Shown: one piece after another, positions 1-6,373 of the stretch
Numbering within the stretch: the first letter of the stretch is position 1
Layout: each line of letters starts with the position of its first letter
Source: an uncultured Eubacteriales bacterium
GTDB lineage: Bacteria > Bacillota > Clostridia > Oscillospirales > Acutalibacteraceae
Direction: 5' to 3'
DNA length: 6,373 bases
Assembly (NCBI GenBank): GCA_900320415.1
Contig: ONSE01000213.1
Coordinates: 1-6,373, forward strand
Notes under the pieces: model-generated
Told to the model about the DNA's origin: nothing
The model's input: only the letters and a program-made list of their open reading frames with translations
Databases searched by the model: none
Position numbers and translations under genes: made by a program

Positions 1-3000
1 CTGCTTCTCGTGACGGCGAGCTCTCTGCCGGAGGCGTATTCCAGGAACGCGCGCAGTGCCGCTACGCCCTCCGAGTTGGTTTTGCTCAGACTGATTTGCT
101 CGGGCGAAATAGAGCTGAATACCATCATTTCACACCTTGCGCGTGACACGGCGACATTGAGACGGCGCCATCCCCCCTCGCGGTTAAGCGGTCCGAAGTT
201 CATGTAAACCTTTCCGCTCTTGTCGGGACCGTAAGCGACCGAGAAAAGAATCACGTCGCGCTCGTCACCCTGCACATTTTCAAGATTTTTGATGAACAGC
301 GGCTCCTCTGTGTCATAAAGCCATTTTTCCAGCCCCTCGTCCGCGGCACAGGCTTCGCAAAGCAGGTCATCTATCAAATTCTGCTGCGAAATATTGAAGG
401 TTACTACGCCGAGACTGAGCTTGTTTGCCTCACTGTCCTGATAACGGCGCTTGATTTCCTCCACAACCGCTTCCGCCTCCTTGCGGTTGCGGCGCCCCGT
501 ACCGCGGTCAAATACGCCGTCAACCTGAACAAGATTGACTTTTTTCTCACGGTCATTGACGGACGGGAAGGTATATAGTTTATTTTCATAAAACTGACTG
601 TTGCTGAACGCGATCAGACTTTCGTGACGGCTCCTGTAGTGCCAGAGCAGATGGGTCTGCGGCATATTGAGCGCCAGACAGTCGTCGAGAATGCTTTCCA
701 GATCCTCTACATCGAGATTGTCCTCATCTACGGTATTTGAAGCGAAGAAAGAGGTTGGGGGCATCTGCTTGGGATCTCCTACAATGACCGCATTTTCACC
801 TCTCGCAAGCACACCCACCGCTTTGCAGGTAGGCAGCTGGGAAGCCTCGTCAAACACGACAACGTCAAAGGGCTTGCGGTCCGTGCTGAGATACTGGGCG
901 GCGGAAATCGGACTCATCAGCATACAGGGGCATAATCTGGGAAGAAGATTCGGCAGGTCGTCAAACAGCTTTCGGATGCCGATACCTCTGCCGCCGCTGC
1001 GGATGGCTCTTTGCAGAATACCCAGCTCCGAACTGTTTGCCGCTGCGGACGTAAAGTCGGGAACATTCGCTGCCAGCCGATAGAAAATCTCTTTTTTGGA
1101 AAGCTCCGTCAGCTCATTTTCCAGTTGCTTGAACTGCTCGATTTTCTCGTTGAACAGACTGCCGGAGAAGGTGTTCAGCGTGTCGTTTCCGTCGATGACG
1201 TAACCAATCAGAGAGCGCAGCATTGACTTTCGGTAGAGCGGAATGACCTCTTCGTGCGGCAGCCCCGCCTTATACATTGCGATGACCTCGGAGAGTCCCG
1301 CATCCTCCGTTTCTTTTGCGGCAGCGTTGAATACTACCCAGTCCTTGATGGCGTCCTTGTGATCGCGGATATGCTCACATAAATCCAGCTGGGCATCTAT
1401 CCACTCGCCTTCCGCGTCTTCCTCGCGCAGCTCCAGCGCGCCGACAAAGGCACTCCTGCTTTTTTCAAGCGGGGGATATTTTTCTACAAAGGACCGCAGT
1501 GTTTCCCCATGGCTTCCGCCGCCGAGAAGCTGTCGGCGTCTGTTTTCGTCGGGAATCAGGGTTTGCAGGGCTGGCAGATTGTTCATCGCCTGAGAAGCCA
1601 TTGCTGATACACGGTTCCAGTCGATGAAGTTATTGGTATAAAGATAATCCAAATCATTTCCGTACTGCCTGAACAAAGCTTGTGCGGCACGGAACTCACT
1701 CTGATAATTGGCAAGGGCGGCAAAGCTGTCAGGGAGCGTATTGCTGTTTATCGGAACACGCGAATGAGGTTTCAGGGTTTCCACGAACCTTCTCATCGCG
1801 CTGTTCTTACCCAGCCATTTCGCGTTAATCGCGTTGAATTCCGCTGTCAGCTGCTGCGGATTCAGATTGAGGAACCCGTCGTTCCAGCTCTTTGAAAGCT
1901 CTCCTCTGAGATAGCCGAGATTTTGATAATGCTTCGCCATCGTCAGCACCCCGCTGAAATACTGACGTTTATCCTCCGCGGCAGCCCATTTCGGCGGTAA
2001 TGATAACCAGTATAACAAAGCGACGGAGAACTCCCGGATCTCTTTCACGGAGTCGAAGCTCCCGATTTCGATTTGTGCCAGTTCGGCGGCCTTTTCCAGC
2101 AGAGGCCGGATTCCAGATAGATTGCTGTAATATTCCGCAGCGGAATTATCAAGAGCTGCCTTTAGCTGCTGTGAATATCTTGTCACTCCAACAGCCGACA
2201 ACGGATGAAAATGCGGATGACCGACGGTTTTGCCGGCAGCAACCAACCTTTGCAGCAACGAGATGTGGTTGTCCAACGCCGCTCCATTCTGTTTCGTGGC
2301 ATAGTCACGCTCAAACGCAACCGTTTCTCCCTCGTAATCAACCGACTCATATTCATTGATCAAGCGGAAAAGAGATTTACCGCAGGCTTGGGGCTGATGG
2401 AGCTGTACAGCATAGGCGTCCAGTTCCTTGCGGAGAAGCGCGTTTTTTTCCGCCTTTTCGCGATACTGCACGGGAGTAGCGCGCGAGGTTACCTCTGTCG
2501 CTTCTCTGAGCTGTTCCAGCACATCACGTTTTTTTGATTTATTGGAGTGCAGCTCCAGACAAAACGCGCCGATACCGATTTTATTCAGTCGCTTCTGTAC
2601 AACCTCGAGAGCCGCCATCTTTTCCGCGACGAACAGGACGGTTTTTCCCGCCGTGAGAAGGTTGGCGATCATCGACGTAATGGTTTGCGATTTTCCTGTT
2701 CCGGGAGGACCGTGCAGCACAAAGCTCTTTCCCTCACAGGCGGATTCAATGGCAAAGAGCTGCGAAGCGTCGGCCGGCATGGGCAGCAGCATTTTTCCTT
2801 CCTCTACCCTGTCGCCGATCGCCATTGGCTCGGCGTTCCAGCACAGCTTCCCGTCCATCAGACTCTTGACGATTTTATTTTTCGCAAGGTCGCCGGAACG
2901 GTTGCGGATATCGTTCCACATTACAAACTGGGTAAAGGAAAAAATTCCCAGATACGCTGATTCCAGTACATCCCAGCGTTTTTGATTCATTACAGCCTTG

Positions 3001-4748
3001 CGGATAATAGTGAATACCTTCCGTGTGTCCACGCCGTGCTCATCCTCAGGCAACGGATCCAGCCCGTTAATGTCGATATCAAAGTCCTGTTTGAGCTTTT
3101 CGAGCACAGTGATGTTCATTTGAGAATCCTCGTCTCGCAGACGGATCACATAGCCCTGTCTTGCCGATTTGCGGATAATCTCAATCGGGAGCAGGATCAA
3201 AGGCGCGTAGCGCGGGCGGACGCTGCGATCCGTTTCGTACCACCGCAGCAGACCCATGGCGATGTATAACGTATTGGCGCCGTTTTCTTCCAGCGACGCC
3301 TTGGCGGCGCGGAAGAGATTTTTGATAACGTTTTCCAATTCGTTGTCCGTGAGAGCGGAACGGATACGGTGATTGGCAAATTCCGATTGTATCAGCTTTG
3401 CGTGAACGCCGGGTTCATGCATGGTTTCAAAAGAAATTTCTTTTGCCGCGCCCCACTCCGCCGGTTTTGAAAGGACGGCAAAATCCTTGCCGTCGGCAAG
3501 GGCGTCCTCAAGGTCGTCGAGAGAGGATGTCAGGAGAGGAACCAGGGTTTTGGATAACCGCAGGTTAATCAGATTGTTGCGCAGACCCAAATCCAGCAGC
3601 TTTCTTTCCCACTGCATTTGTTTGGTGAGCTTTGATTCGTCAACAGAGGTCGGCTCAGAAACAAACTTGTCAATAGACTGCGGGCGCACTGTTTCGTTTT
3701 TAGCCGACGCATTTTTTTGCACCACGTAGCCGGTGTCAGTACTGATTCGCTGGGGCAAGGGAGATATTCCCGTGATTCTGGCGCGGTGAACGTCTATCAC
3801 ACATTCAACGCCCGCATCGTTCAGCATCGGCTCCGCCAGTCTTCTCGCGTCGTCAAAGGAATTGTTTTTTCCACTCGTCATCAGCGTGCTTTCCATCACG
3901 GCGATCTCGTTGACACCGAGAGCCAGCCGCTTGGTAACCACGGAGAAATCGTACTGTACGGCCTCGGGAAAGGACAAGTCCTCCAGCCATACACCGGCGA
4001 AAATATGTCCCTGAATAAGAATTAACAGGGGATTCAGTCCCACCGCCTCGAGGCAGGAGGCGTAGAGCAGTGAGAGATCGAGGCAATTGCCCATTTTTTG
4101 CAGCAGCACCGCGTCACTGAGACGGACGCGCTGCCCGGTTTCCTCAAAGCTGGCGGGCGACTTGCAATATATGATCTGCACTTCCTTGAGCGCTTCAAAA
4201 ACAGCCGCAGCCTGCGACAATACGCGGTTGACGTCCTGCGACTGATAGGCGTCAAAGGCAGAATCCCCCGTCCATTTTCCCAGAAAATCGGCGGCACGCG
4301 CGATAACCTTGGGGATCTCCGGACTGTTCGGTACCACAAAGGAGGTCAGCAGCTCCGGGAAAACACTGCTTCCGTGCCACTCATCAAAGGCGAGAGCGGT
4401 GATTTCCGACGTTTCCGATGCAATCACGCCGGTTTCATCGGAAAGAGAAACAGTGAGTGCTCCCGACACTTTTTCGGTAAGGTTGGCAAGAAAGTCTACA
4501 TTCAGCATCAGATCCAGATCGGTAACGGTGTATTGGTTCCGGGGCGGGATGTAGTCGATTGTCAGAGAGTAGGGCAGGCAGATTTCAGGATTGGAAGCAA
4601 CAGTAAGAGTCACTCGTTCCAAGCCCTTTTCCAGCGGATTATCTACCGTAACGGCTCGGATCACGCGGATGTGATTCTGATAGAGCGCGTAATTAATGAC
4701 CGAGGTGACCTCGGATTTTAGAACAACATTGTTTTCTTCGGCAATCAT
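1..4748 (-). CDS. Giant DUF4011 superfamily 1 helicase with N-terminal transglutaminase-like domain (3' end off window)
   Basis: Predicted cytoplasmic ATP-dependent SF1 (UvrD/Upf1-like) helicase or translocase. The reading frame is open for 1582 codons, from ATG at 4748 to the left edge. An in-frame TAA at 4785-4787, with no start codon between, fixes the ATG. Domains by residue: beta-rich region 1-125; PASFEETGQRVR at 198-209; transglutaminase-like Cys222, His248 and probable third residue Glu286; IDVHRARITGISPLP at 318-332; DUF4011 signature WERKLLDLGLRNNLINLR from 380; and its APLILLPIE segment just after Trp503. Helicase motifs: Q motif Gln663, Walker A GPPGTGKS 680-687, Ia 704-714, MSPISAAQYL 1278-1287, Walker B DEAS 1300-1303, GDPKQMPP 1324-1331, HYRSRHE 1370-1376, VQGDERD 1492-1498, NVAVSRAR 1531-1538. 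The segment after motif VI (SEGVAALRAFLEYA) is what usually precedes a Vsr-like nuclease and DUF3320 in this family, so those are probably off the edge. A defence role is inferred from the family. The substrate is unknown. Confidence 0.93.
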   Translation of the reverse strand, partial: MIAEENNVVLKSEVTSVINYALYQNHIRVIRAVTVDNPLEKGLERVTLTVASNPEICLPYSLTIDYIPPRNQYTVTDLDLMLNVDFLANLTEKVSGALTVSLSDETGVIASETSEITALAFDEWHGSSVFPELLTSFVVPNSPEIPKVIARAADFLGKWTGDSAFDAYQSQDVNRVLSQAAAVFEALKEVQIIYCKSPASFEETGQRVRLSDAVLLQKMGNCLDLSLLYASCLEAVGLNPLLILIQGHIFAGVWLEDLSFPEAVQYDFSVVTKRLALGVNEIAVMESTLMTSGKNNSFDDARRLAEPMLNDAGVECVIDVHRARITGISPLPQRISTDTGYVVQKNASAKNETVRPQSIDKFVSEPTSVDESKLTKQMQWERKLLDLGLRNNLINLRLSKTLVPLLTSSLDDLEDALADGKDFAVLSKPAEWGAAKEISFETMHEPGVHAKLIQSEFANHRIRSALTDNELENVIKNLFRAAKASLEENGANTLYIAMGLLRWYETDRSVRPRYAPLILLPIEIIRKSARQGYVIRLRDEDSQMNITVLEKLKQDFDIDINGLDPLPEDEHGVDTRKVFTIIRKAVMNQKRWDVLESAYLGIFSFTQFVMWNDIRNRSGDLAKNKIVKSLMDGKLCWNAEPMAIGDRVEEGKMLLPMPADASQLFAIESACEGKSFVLHGPPGTGKSQTITSMIANLLTAGKTVLFVAEKMAALEVVQKRLNKIGIGAFCLELHSNKSKKRDVLEQLREATEVTSRATPVQYREKAEKNALLRKELDAYAVQLHQPQACGKSLFRLINEYESVDYEGETVAFERDYATKQNGAALDNHISLLQRLVAAGKTVGHPHFHPLSAVGVTRYSQQLKAALDNSAAEYYSNLSGIRPLLEKAAELAQIEIGSFDSVKEIREFSVALLYWLSLPPKWAAAEDKRQYFSGVLTMAKHYQNLGYLRGELSKSWNDGFLNLNPQQLTAEFNAINAKWLGKNSAMRRFVETLKPHSRVPINSNTLPDSFAALANYQSEFRAAQALFRQYGNDLDYLYTNNFIDWNRVSAMASQAMNNLPALQTLIPDENRRRQLLGGGSHGETLRSFVEKYPPLEKSRSAFVGALELREEDAEGEWIDAQLDLCEHIRDHKDAIKDWVVFNAAAKETEDAGLSEVIAMYKAGLPHEEVIPLYRKSMLRSLIGYVIDGNDTLNTFSGSLFNEKIEQFKQLENELTELSKKEIFYRLAANVPDFTSAAANSSELGILQRAIRSGGRGIGIRKLFDDLPNLLPRLCPCMLMSPISAAQYLSTDRKPFDVVVFDEASQLPTCKAVGVLARGENAVIVGDPKQMPPTSFFASNTVDEDNLDVEDLESILDDCLALNMPQTHLLWHYRSRHESLIAFSNSQFYENKLYTFPSVNDREKKVNLVQVDGVFDRGTGRRNRKEAEAVVEEIKRRYQDSEANKLSLGVVTFNISQQNLIDDLLCEACAADEGLEKWLYDTEEPLFIKNLENVQGDERDVILFSVAYGPDKSGKVYMNFGPLNREGGWRRLNVAVSRARCEMMVFSSISPEQISLSKTNSEGVAALRAFLEYASGRELAVTRS

Positions 4749-4757
4749 GACGTAATA

Positions 4758-4763
4758 CCTCGC
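4758..4763 (-). promoter_or_regulatory. Ribosome binding site of the helicase gene
   Basis: GCGAGG on the minus strand contains the Shine-Dalgarno core GAGG, nine bases before the ATG at 4748. The spacing is normal and supports this start. The frame has no other start codon between here and the upstream in-frame stop at 4785-4787. Confidence 0.75.
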
Positions 4764-4786
4764 TTTTGAGAATGTATTATATTTTT

Positions 4787-4815
4787 ATTCTATCACACCT
4801 CCCTGTAATTTTCAA
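4787..4815 (-). promoter_or_regulatory. Sigma-A-type promoter of the helicase gene
   Basis: Read on the minus strand, the -35 box is TTGAAA (4815-4810), followed by a 17-base spacer and the -10 box TAGAAT (4792-4787). A TG lies one base before the -10, making it an extended -10. This differs from the housekeeping consensus at one position in each box. Transcription would begin near 4780, giving a leader of about 30 bases. It lies just downstream of the preceding gene's terminator, so the helicase gene probably has its own transcript. A second TATAAT at 4781-4776 lacks a matching -35. Confidence 0.72.
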
Positions 4816-4840
4816 TAAATTCTCAGGAGATAACGTGATA

Positions 4841-4876
4841 AAACAGAAAAATCCGCACGAAATCGTGCGGATTTTT
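4841..4876 (-). terminator. Rho-independent terminator of the surface-protein gene
   Basis: A perfect inverted repeat pairs 4847-4860 with 4863-4876, core CCGCACGA/TCGTGCGG with A/T-rich flanks. On the minus strand it is followed by a T-rich tract (TTTTTCTGTTTT). It begins six bases after the TAA at 4883-4885. The formal loop is two bases, but the closing A-T pair probably opens to give four. The stem also has T residues on its plus-strand side (ATTTTTCC), so it might work in both directions, but no plus-strand gene approaches it. Confidence 0.9.
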
Positions 4877-4882
4877 CCGGCG

Positions 4883-6373
4883 TTATTGCCAGACAGCTTT
4901 GCCGTCCTTAATGATCAACTCAAATTTGGCTGTCGGCGTAATTTCCCAGAAGTGTTCCTTCATCATGTACGCCGCATAATCCTTGTAGCCGTATCCCGGT
5001 AATTGCGCGTCAACGTCGCAGATATACCACTTGCCGTCTACCATCACCTCTGTCCATCCGTGAGGCAATCCCGTTGTCGTGCCGATGACCATTCTGGTGC
5101 GATAGCCCGCGATTTTTGCCAGGCAGGCATACGCCGCCGCGTAGCGGTAACAGTTACCGCTCTCTTTTTTGAAGAGGTCAACCGCCAGTGCGGGAATGTC
5201 CGAGGCGGCTTTCGGATGGTCATAGGACCGGCGGTAGGGAAAGTTTTTCGCCATATACCGAAAGCCGTATTTTTGCCTTTCGTAGCGTGTGTCCCCCTTG
5301 CACTTTTCCATCATAAATTTTGCTGCGAGTCTGATCTCCTCGCTTTCGCAGCATACGCCGTTTTCGTCTGCGTAGGTGTACCCCTCCGCAGAGGAGCCGA
5401 CAACCGCGTCCTTCTGGATTTTACCGTTTTTGTAGTAGTACAGCTTTCCGCCGATTCTCTGGTAACCGCTGCGGAAATGTCCGTTTTCAAAGTAATAGCT
5501 GCTGCCGTCCTCGGTTACATTTCCGTTGGCGGGAACACCATTGAGAAAGAACAGGGTGTCATCAAGATATCCCGAAACGGTATTTCCTTTTTCGTCAAGG
5601 CAGCGGAGCGTGTAAGTGTAGAGATGGTTTACCGGAGCGGTCGTGTCAACATACTGTGTTGCCTCGATGGAGTCGCAGAGACGCGCCCAGCCGCTTGTGA
5701 GTGTTCTTCTGTACAGTCTGTAGGAGCTGACCCCCTCAACGGCTTTCCACTGAACTAAGATTCCCTTTGCATCCTTCATAACAGATCCGATGGAGGGAGG
5801 CGCGATAAAACGGTTGGTAAAGCCAACCTTGTCATAGCTGCTGATGAAGCTGCCCTTGTCGTCAAGACAGCGGACCGTGTAGGTGCAGATCTCTCCGTTT
5901 CTGACATCACTGTGTGTGAAGCTTGTGGAAGAGGTATTTCCCAGCCCTCTCCATGAGCCCTCTTTATCGAGACAGAACACACGGTACGCCGCCGCTCCTC
6001 CGCAAGCCTTCCAGTAGAGGGTGACGGAGGAATCGTTGTTTTCCGCTTCTGTGATGAGCGGCATCGCAACATAATGGATCGATTTGCCATCGTTGTAGTA
6101 GCTGGTTTCCTTACTGCTGTCGGCTGACACGCATCTGACCGTGTAGCTGTAGGTTGTGTTGGAAACAGCGGTTTTATCGCGGAAAGTATTGTCTGTCGTC
6201 TCGCCGATTCTCGCCCAGCCGTGGGCGCTGTCTTTTCTGTAGACTCTGTAGCGCACCGCTCCGGGTGCCTTGTTCCATTTGACATCAACACCGTCCGAAG
6301 CGCCTGTCAGGTCTGAAATGACAGGGGGAGCAAGGTAGGTGTTTGTCCAGCCCTCGCGGTTATAGGCACTGAC
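4883..6373 (-). CDS. FN3-repeat surface protein with C-terminal transglutaminase-like domain (5' end off window)
   Basis: Probable exported, wall-associated protein. Its start and any signal peptide lie beyond the right edge. The frame is open from 6373 to TAA at 4883-4885, giving 496 visible residues. The GTG at 6254-6256 lies inside a repeat and is not the start. Numbering from the edge: tail of an earlier repeat 1-14; three fibronectin type III-like repeats near 15-102, 103-190 and 191-279, each with a YxVYRK-like strand and a YTVRC or YTLRC strand; cell-wall-binding-type segment 289-326 (FENGHFRSGYQRIGGKLYYY); transglutaminase-like domain about 343-465, with GNCYRY (Cys408), LPHGW (His438) and WYICDVD (Asp453). 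The triad is complete, so the domain is probably active as a transferase or cysteine peptidase, but its substrate is unknown. The C-terminal tail ends IIKDGKAVWQ, with no sortase motif or membrane anchor. Attachment could therefore come from the aromatic repeats or from N-terminal parts not seen. The style is common in Ruminococcus-type Clostridia. Confidence 0.92.
   Translation of the reverse strand, partial: VSAYNREGWTNTYLAPPVISDLTGASDGVDVKWNKAPGAVRYRVYRKDSAHGWARIGETTDNTFRDKTAVSNTTYSYTVRCVSADSSKETSYYNDGKSIHYVAMPLITEAENNDSSVTLYWKACGGAAAYRVFCLDKEGSWRGLGNTSSTSFTHSDVRNGEICTYTVRCLDDKGSFISSYDKVGFTNRFIAPPSIGSVMKDAKGILVQWKAVEGVSSYRLYRRTLTSGWARLCDSIEATQYVDTTAPVNHLYTYTLRCLDEKGNTVSGYLDDTLFFLNGVPANGNVTEDGSSYYFENGHFRSGYQRIGGKLYYYKNGKIQKDAVVGSSAEGYTYADENGVCCESEEIRLAAKFMMEKCKGDTRYERQKYGFRYMAKNFPYRRSYDHPKAASDIPALAVDLFKKESGNCYRYAAAYACLAKIAGYRTRMVIGTTTGLPHGWTEVMVDGKWYICDVDAQLPGYGYKDYAAYMMKEHFWEITPTAKFELIIKDGKAVWQ
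5396..5506 (-). repeat. Cell-wall-binding-type aromatic repeats (1-2 units)
   Basis: Visible residues 290-326 read as one to two units of the aromatic Gly/Lys repeat seen in choline- or glucan-binding proteins: YYFENGHFRSGYQRIGG, then KLYYYKNGKIQKD. A third, degenerate unit may follow (YTYADENGV). Such units are normally found in larger arrays that bind wall polymers. With so few units here, binding strength is doubtful, and they may mainly link the FN3 stalk to the catalytic domain. The ligand cannot be deduced from the sequence. Confidence 0.65.
5537..5803 (-). repeat. Fibronectin type III-like repeat, third copy
   Basis: This copy encodes visible residues 191 to about 279: APPSIGSV, VQWKAVEGVSSYRLYRR, GWARLCDS, YTYTLRCLDEKG and TVSGYLDD. 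It is closest to the first copy in its GWAR segment. It ends where the sequence changes to the Gly/Tyr-rich cell-wall-binding segment, so it is the last repeat before the catalytic part. The C-terminal boundary is approximate. Confidence 0.82.
5804..6067 (-). repeat. Fibronectin type III-like repeat, second copy
   Basis: This copy encodes visible residues 103-190. It keeps the frame of the other copies: AMPLIT, VTLYWKACGGAAAYRVF, GSWRGLGNT, YTVRCLDDKG and the closing SSYDKVGFTNRF. It is the most diverged of the three: the YRRK/YRK element is replaced by FCLDK and two additional Cys (124 and 134) appear. The protein sequence is conserved better than the DNA, so this is an old duplication rather than a recent one. 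Confidence 0.82.
6068..6331 (-). repeat. Fibronectin type III-like repeat, first complete copy
   Basis: This copy encodes about 88 residues (visible residues 15-102), starting APPVISDL and containing VKWNKAPGA, YRVYRK, GWARIGET and YSYTVRC. The next copies begin 88 and 176 residues later with AMPLIT and APPSIG, so the period is constant at 264 bases. The visible residues before it (SAYNREGWTNTYLAPP) match the end of the second copy (SSYDKVGFTNRFIAPP), so at least one more copy lies upstream, beyond the edge. Repeats of this kind are usually extracellular spacers or adhesive modules. Confidence 0.85.

Noticed and set aside
2428..2985. 185-codon plus-strand open frame over the Walker A region
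   Set aside because: The minus-strand frame here encodes GPPGTGKS and motif Ia. The plus frame is low-complexity Ser/Arg/Phe text without family resemblance.
3429..3444. 16-base palindrome AAAAGAAATTTCTTTT
   Set aside because: It is an A/T-rich palindrome within coding sequence (AKEISFE) and far from any gene start. It is probably incidental.
3485..3501. Inverted repeat CCTTGCC-GTC-GGCAAGG
   Set aside because: It sits inside the DUF4011 coding region and has no T-tract. Codon content (LADGKD) explains it.
4098..4721. 207-codon plus-strand open frame
   Set aside because: It is antisense to the N-terminal domains of the helicase protein, whose catalytic motifs are in the minus frame. Its composition is typical of a shadow frame.
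4776..4781. Perfect TATAAT on the minus strand as the main -10 box
   Set aside because: No acceptable -35 box lies 16-18 bases before it, whereas TAGAAT at 4792-4787 has TTGAAA at exactly 17 bases and an extended TG. It could still contribute as a secondary start.
4749..4882. Riboswitch or small RNA in the intergenic gap
   Set aside because: The terminator, promoter and ribosome binding site account for nearly all of its 134 bases. The expected leader is only about 30 bases, too short for a riboswitch.
5003..5758. 251-codon plus-strand open frame
   Set aside because: It lies opposite the transglutaminase and FN3 coding sequence, which has recognisable domains. Its translation shows no motif, and there is no promoter or ribosome binding site for it.
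6254..6256. GTG as the start of the surface protein
   Set aside because: The same frame continues upstream to the window edge and encodes the first strands of an FN3 repeat (APPVISDL, VKWNKAPGA), so this GTG is an internal valine codon.
5776..6291. 171-codon minus-strand open frame overlapping the FN3 repeats
   Set aside because: It is a +1/+2 shadow of the repeat-coding frame, full of Thr, Arg and Ser, and lacks any domain signal.

Overview
The window holds parts of two long genes, both on the minus strand. Each runs off one edge. A 134-base intergenic gap (4749-4882) separates them. No plus-strand gene, RNA gene, mobile element or CRISPR array is supported. The repeat style of the surface protein and the roughly balanced base composition suggest a gut-type Clostridia bacterium of the Ruminococcus/Oscillospiraceae kind. 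That assignment is an inference from protein style, not from a marker gene.

Right part (4883-6373, minus): the C-terminal 496 residues of a secreted or wall-attached protein. It has at least three tandem fibronectin type III-like repeats of about 88 residues, a short aromatic/Gly-rich cell-wall-binding-type segment, and a C-terminal transglutaminase-like domain with a complete Cys-His-Asp triad. A strong hairpin plus T-tract follows a few bases after its stop codon.

Middle (4749-4882): the terminator of the surface-protein gene, then a good sigma-A-type promoter (TTGAAA, 17-base spacer, extended TG-A-TAGAAT), then a GAGG ribosome binding site. The two genes are therefore probably separate transcription units, despite lying head to tail.

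Left part (1-4748, minus): the first 1582 residues of a giant cytoplasmic protein. In order it has a beta-rich N-terminal region, a transglutaminase-like Cys/His/Glu domain, a DUF4011 domain and a superfamily 1 helicase core. The core contains the Q motif, Walker A, Ia, DEAS box, GDPKQ, HYRSRHE, VQGDERD and NVAVSRAR, with a helical insert of over 550 residues between motifs Ia and II. Family relatives of this layout usually continue into a Vsr/type II-like nuclease and a DUF3320 domain, which would lie beyond position 1. Large helicases of this class recur in defence islands, so an anti-phage or nucleic-acid-surveillance role is the leading hypothesis, but nothing in this window proves it. It is the most interesting item here.
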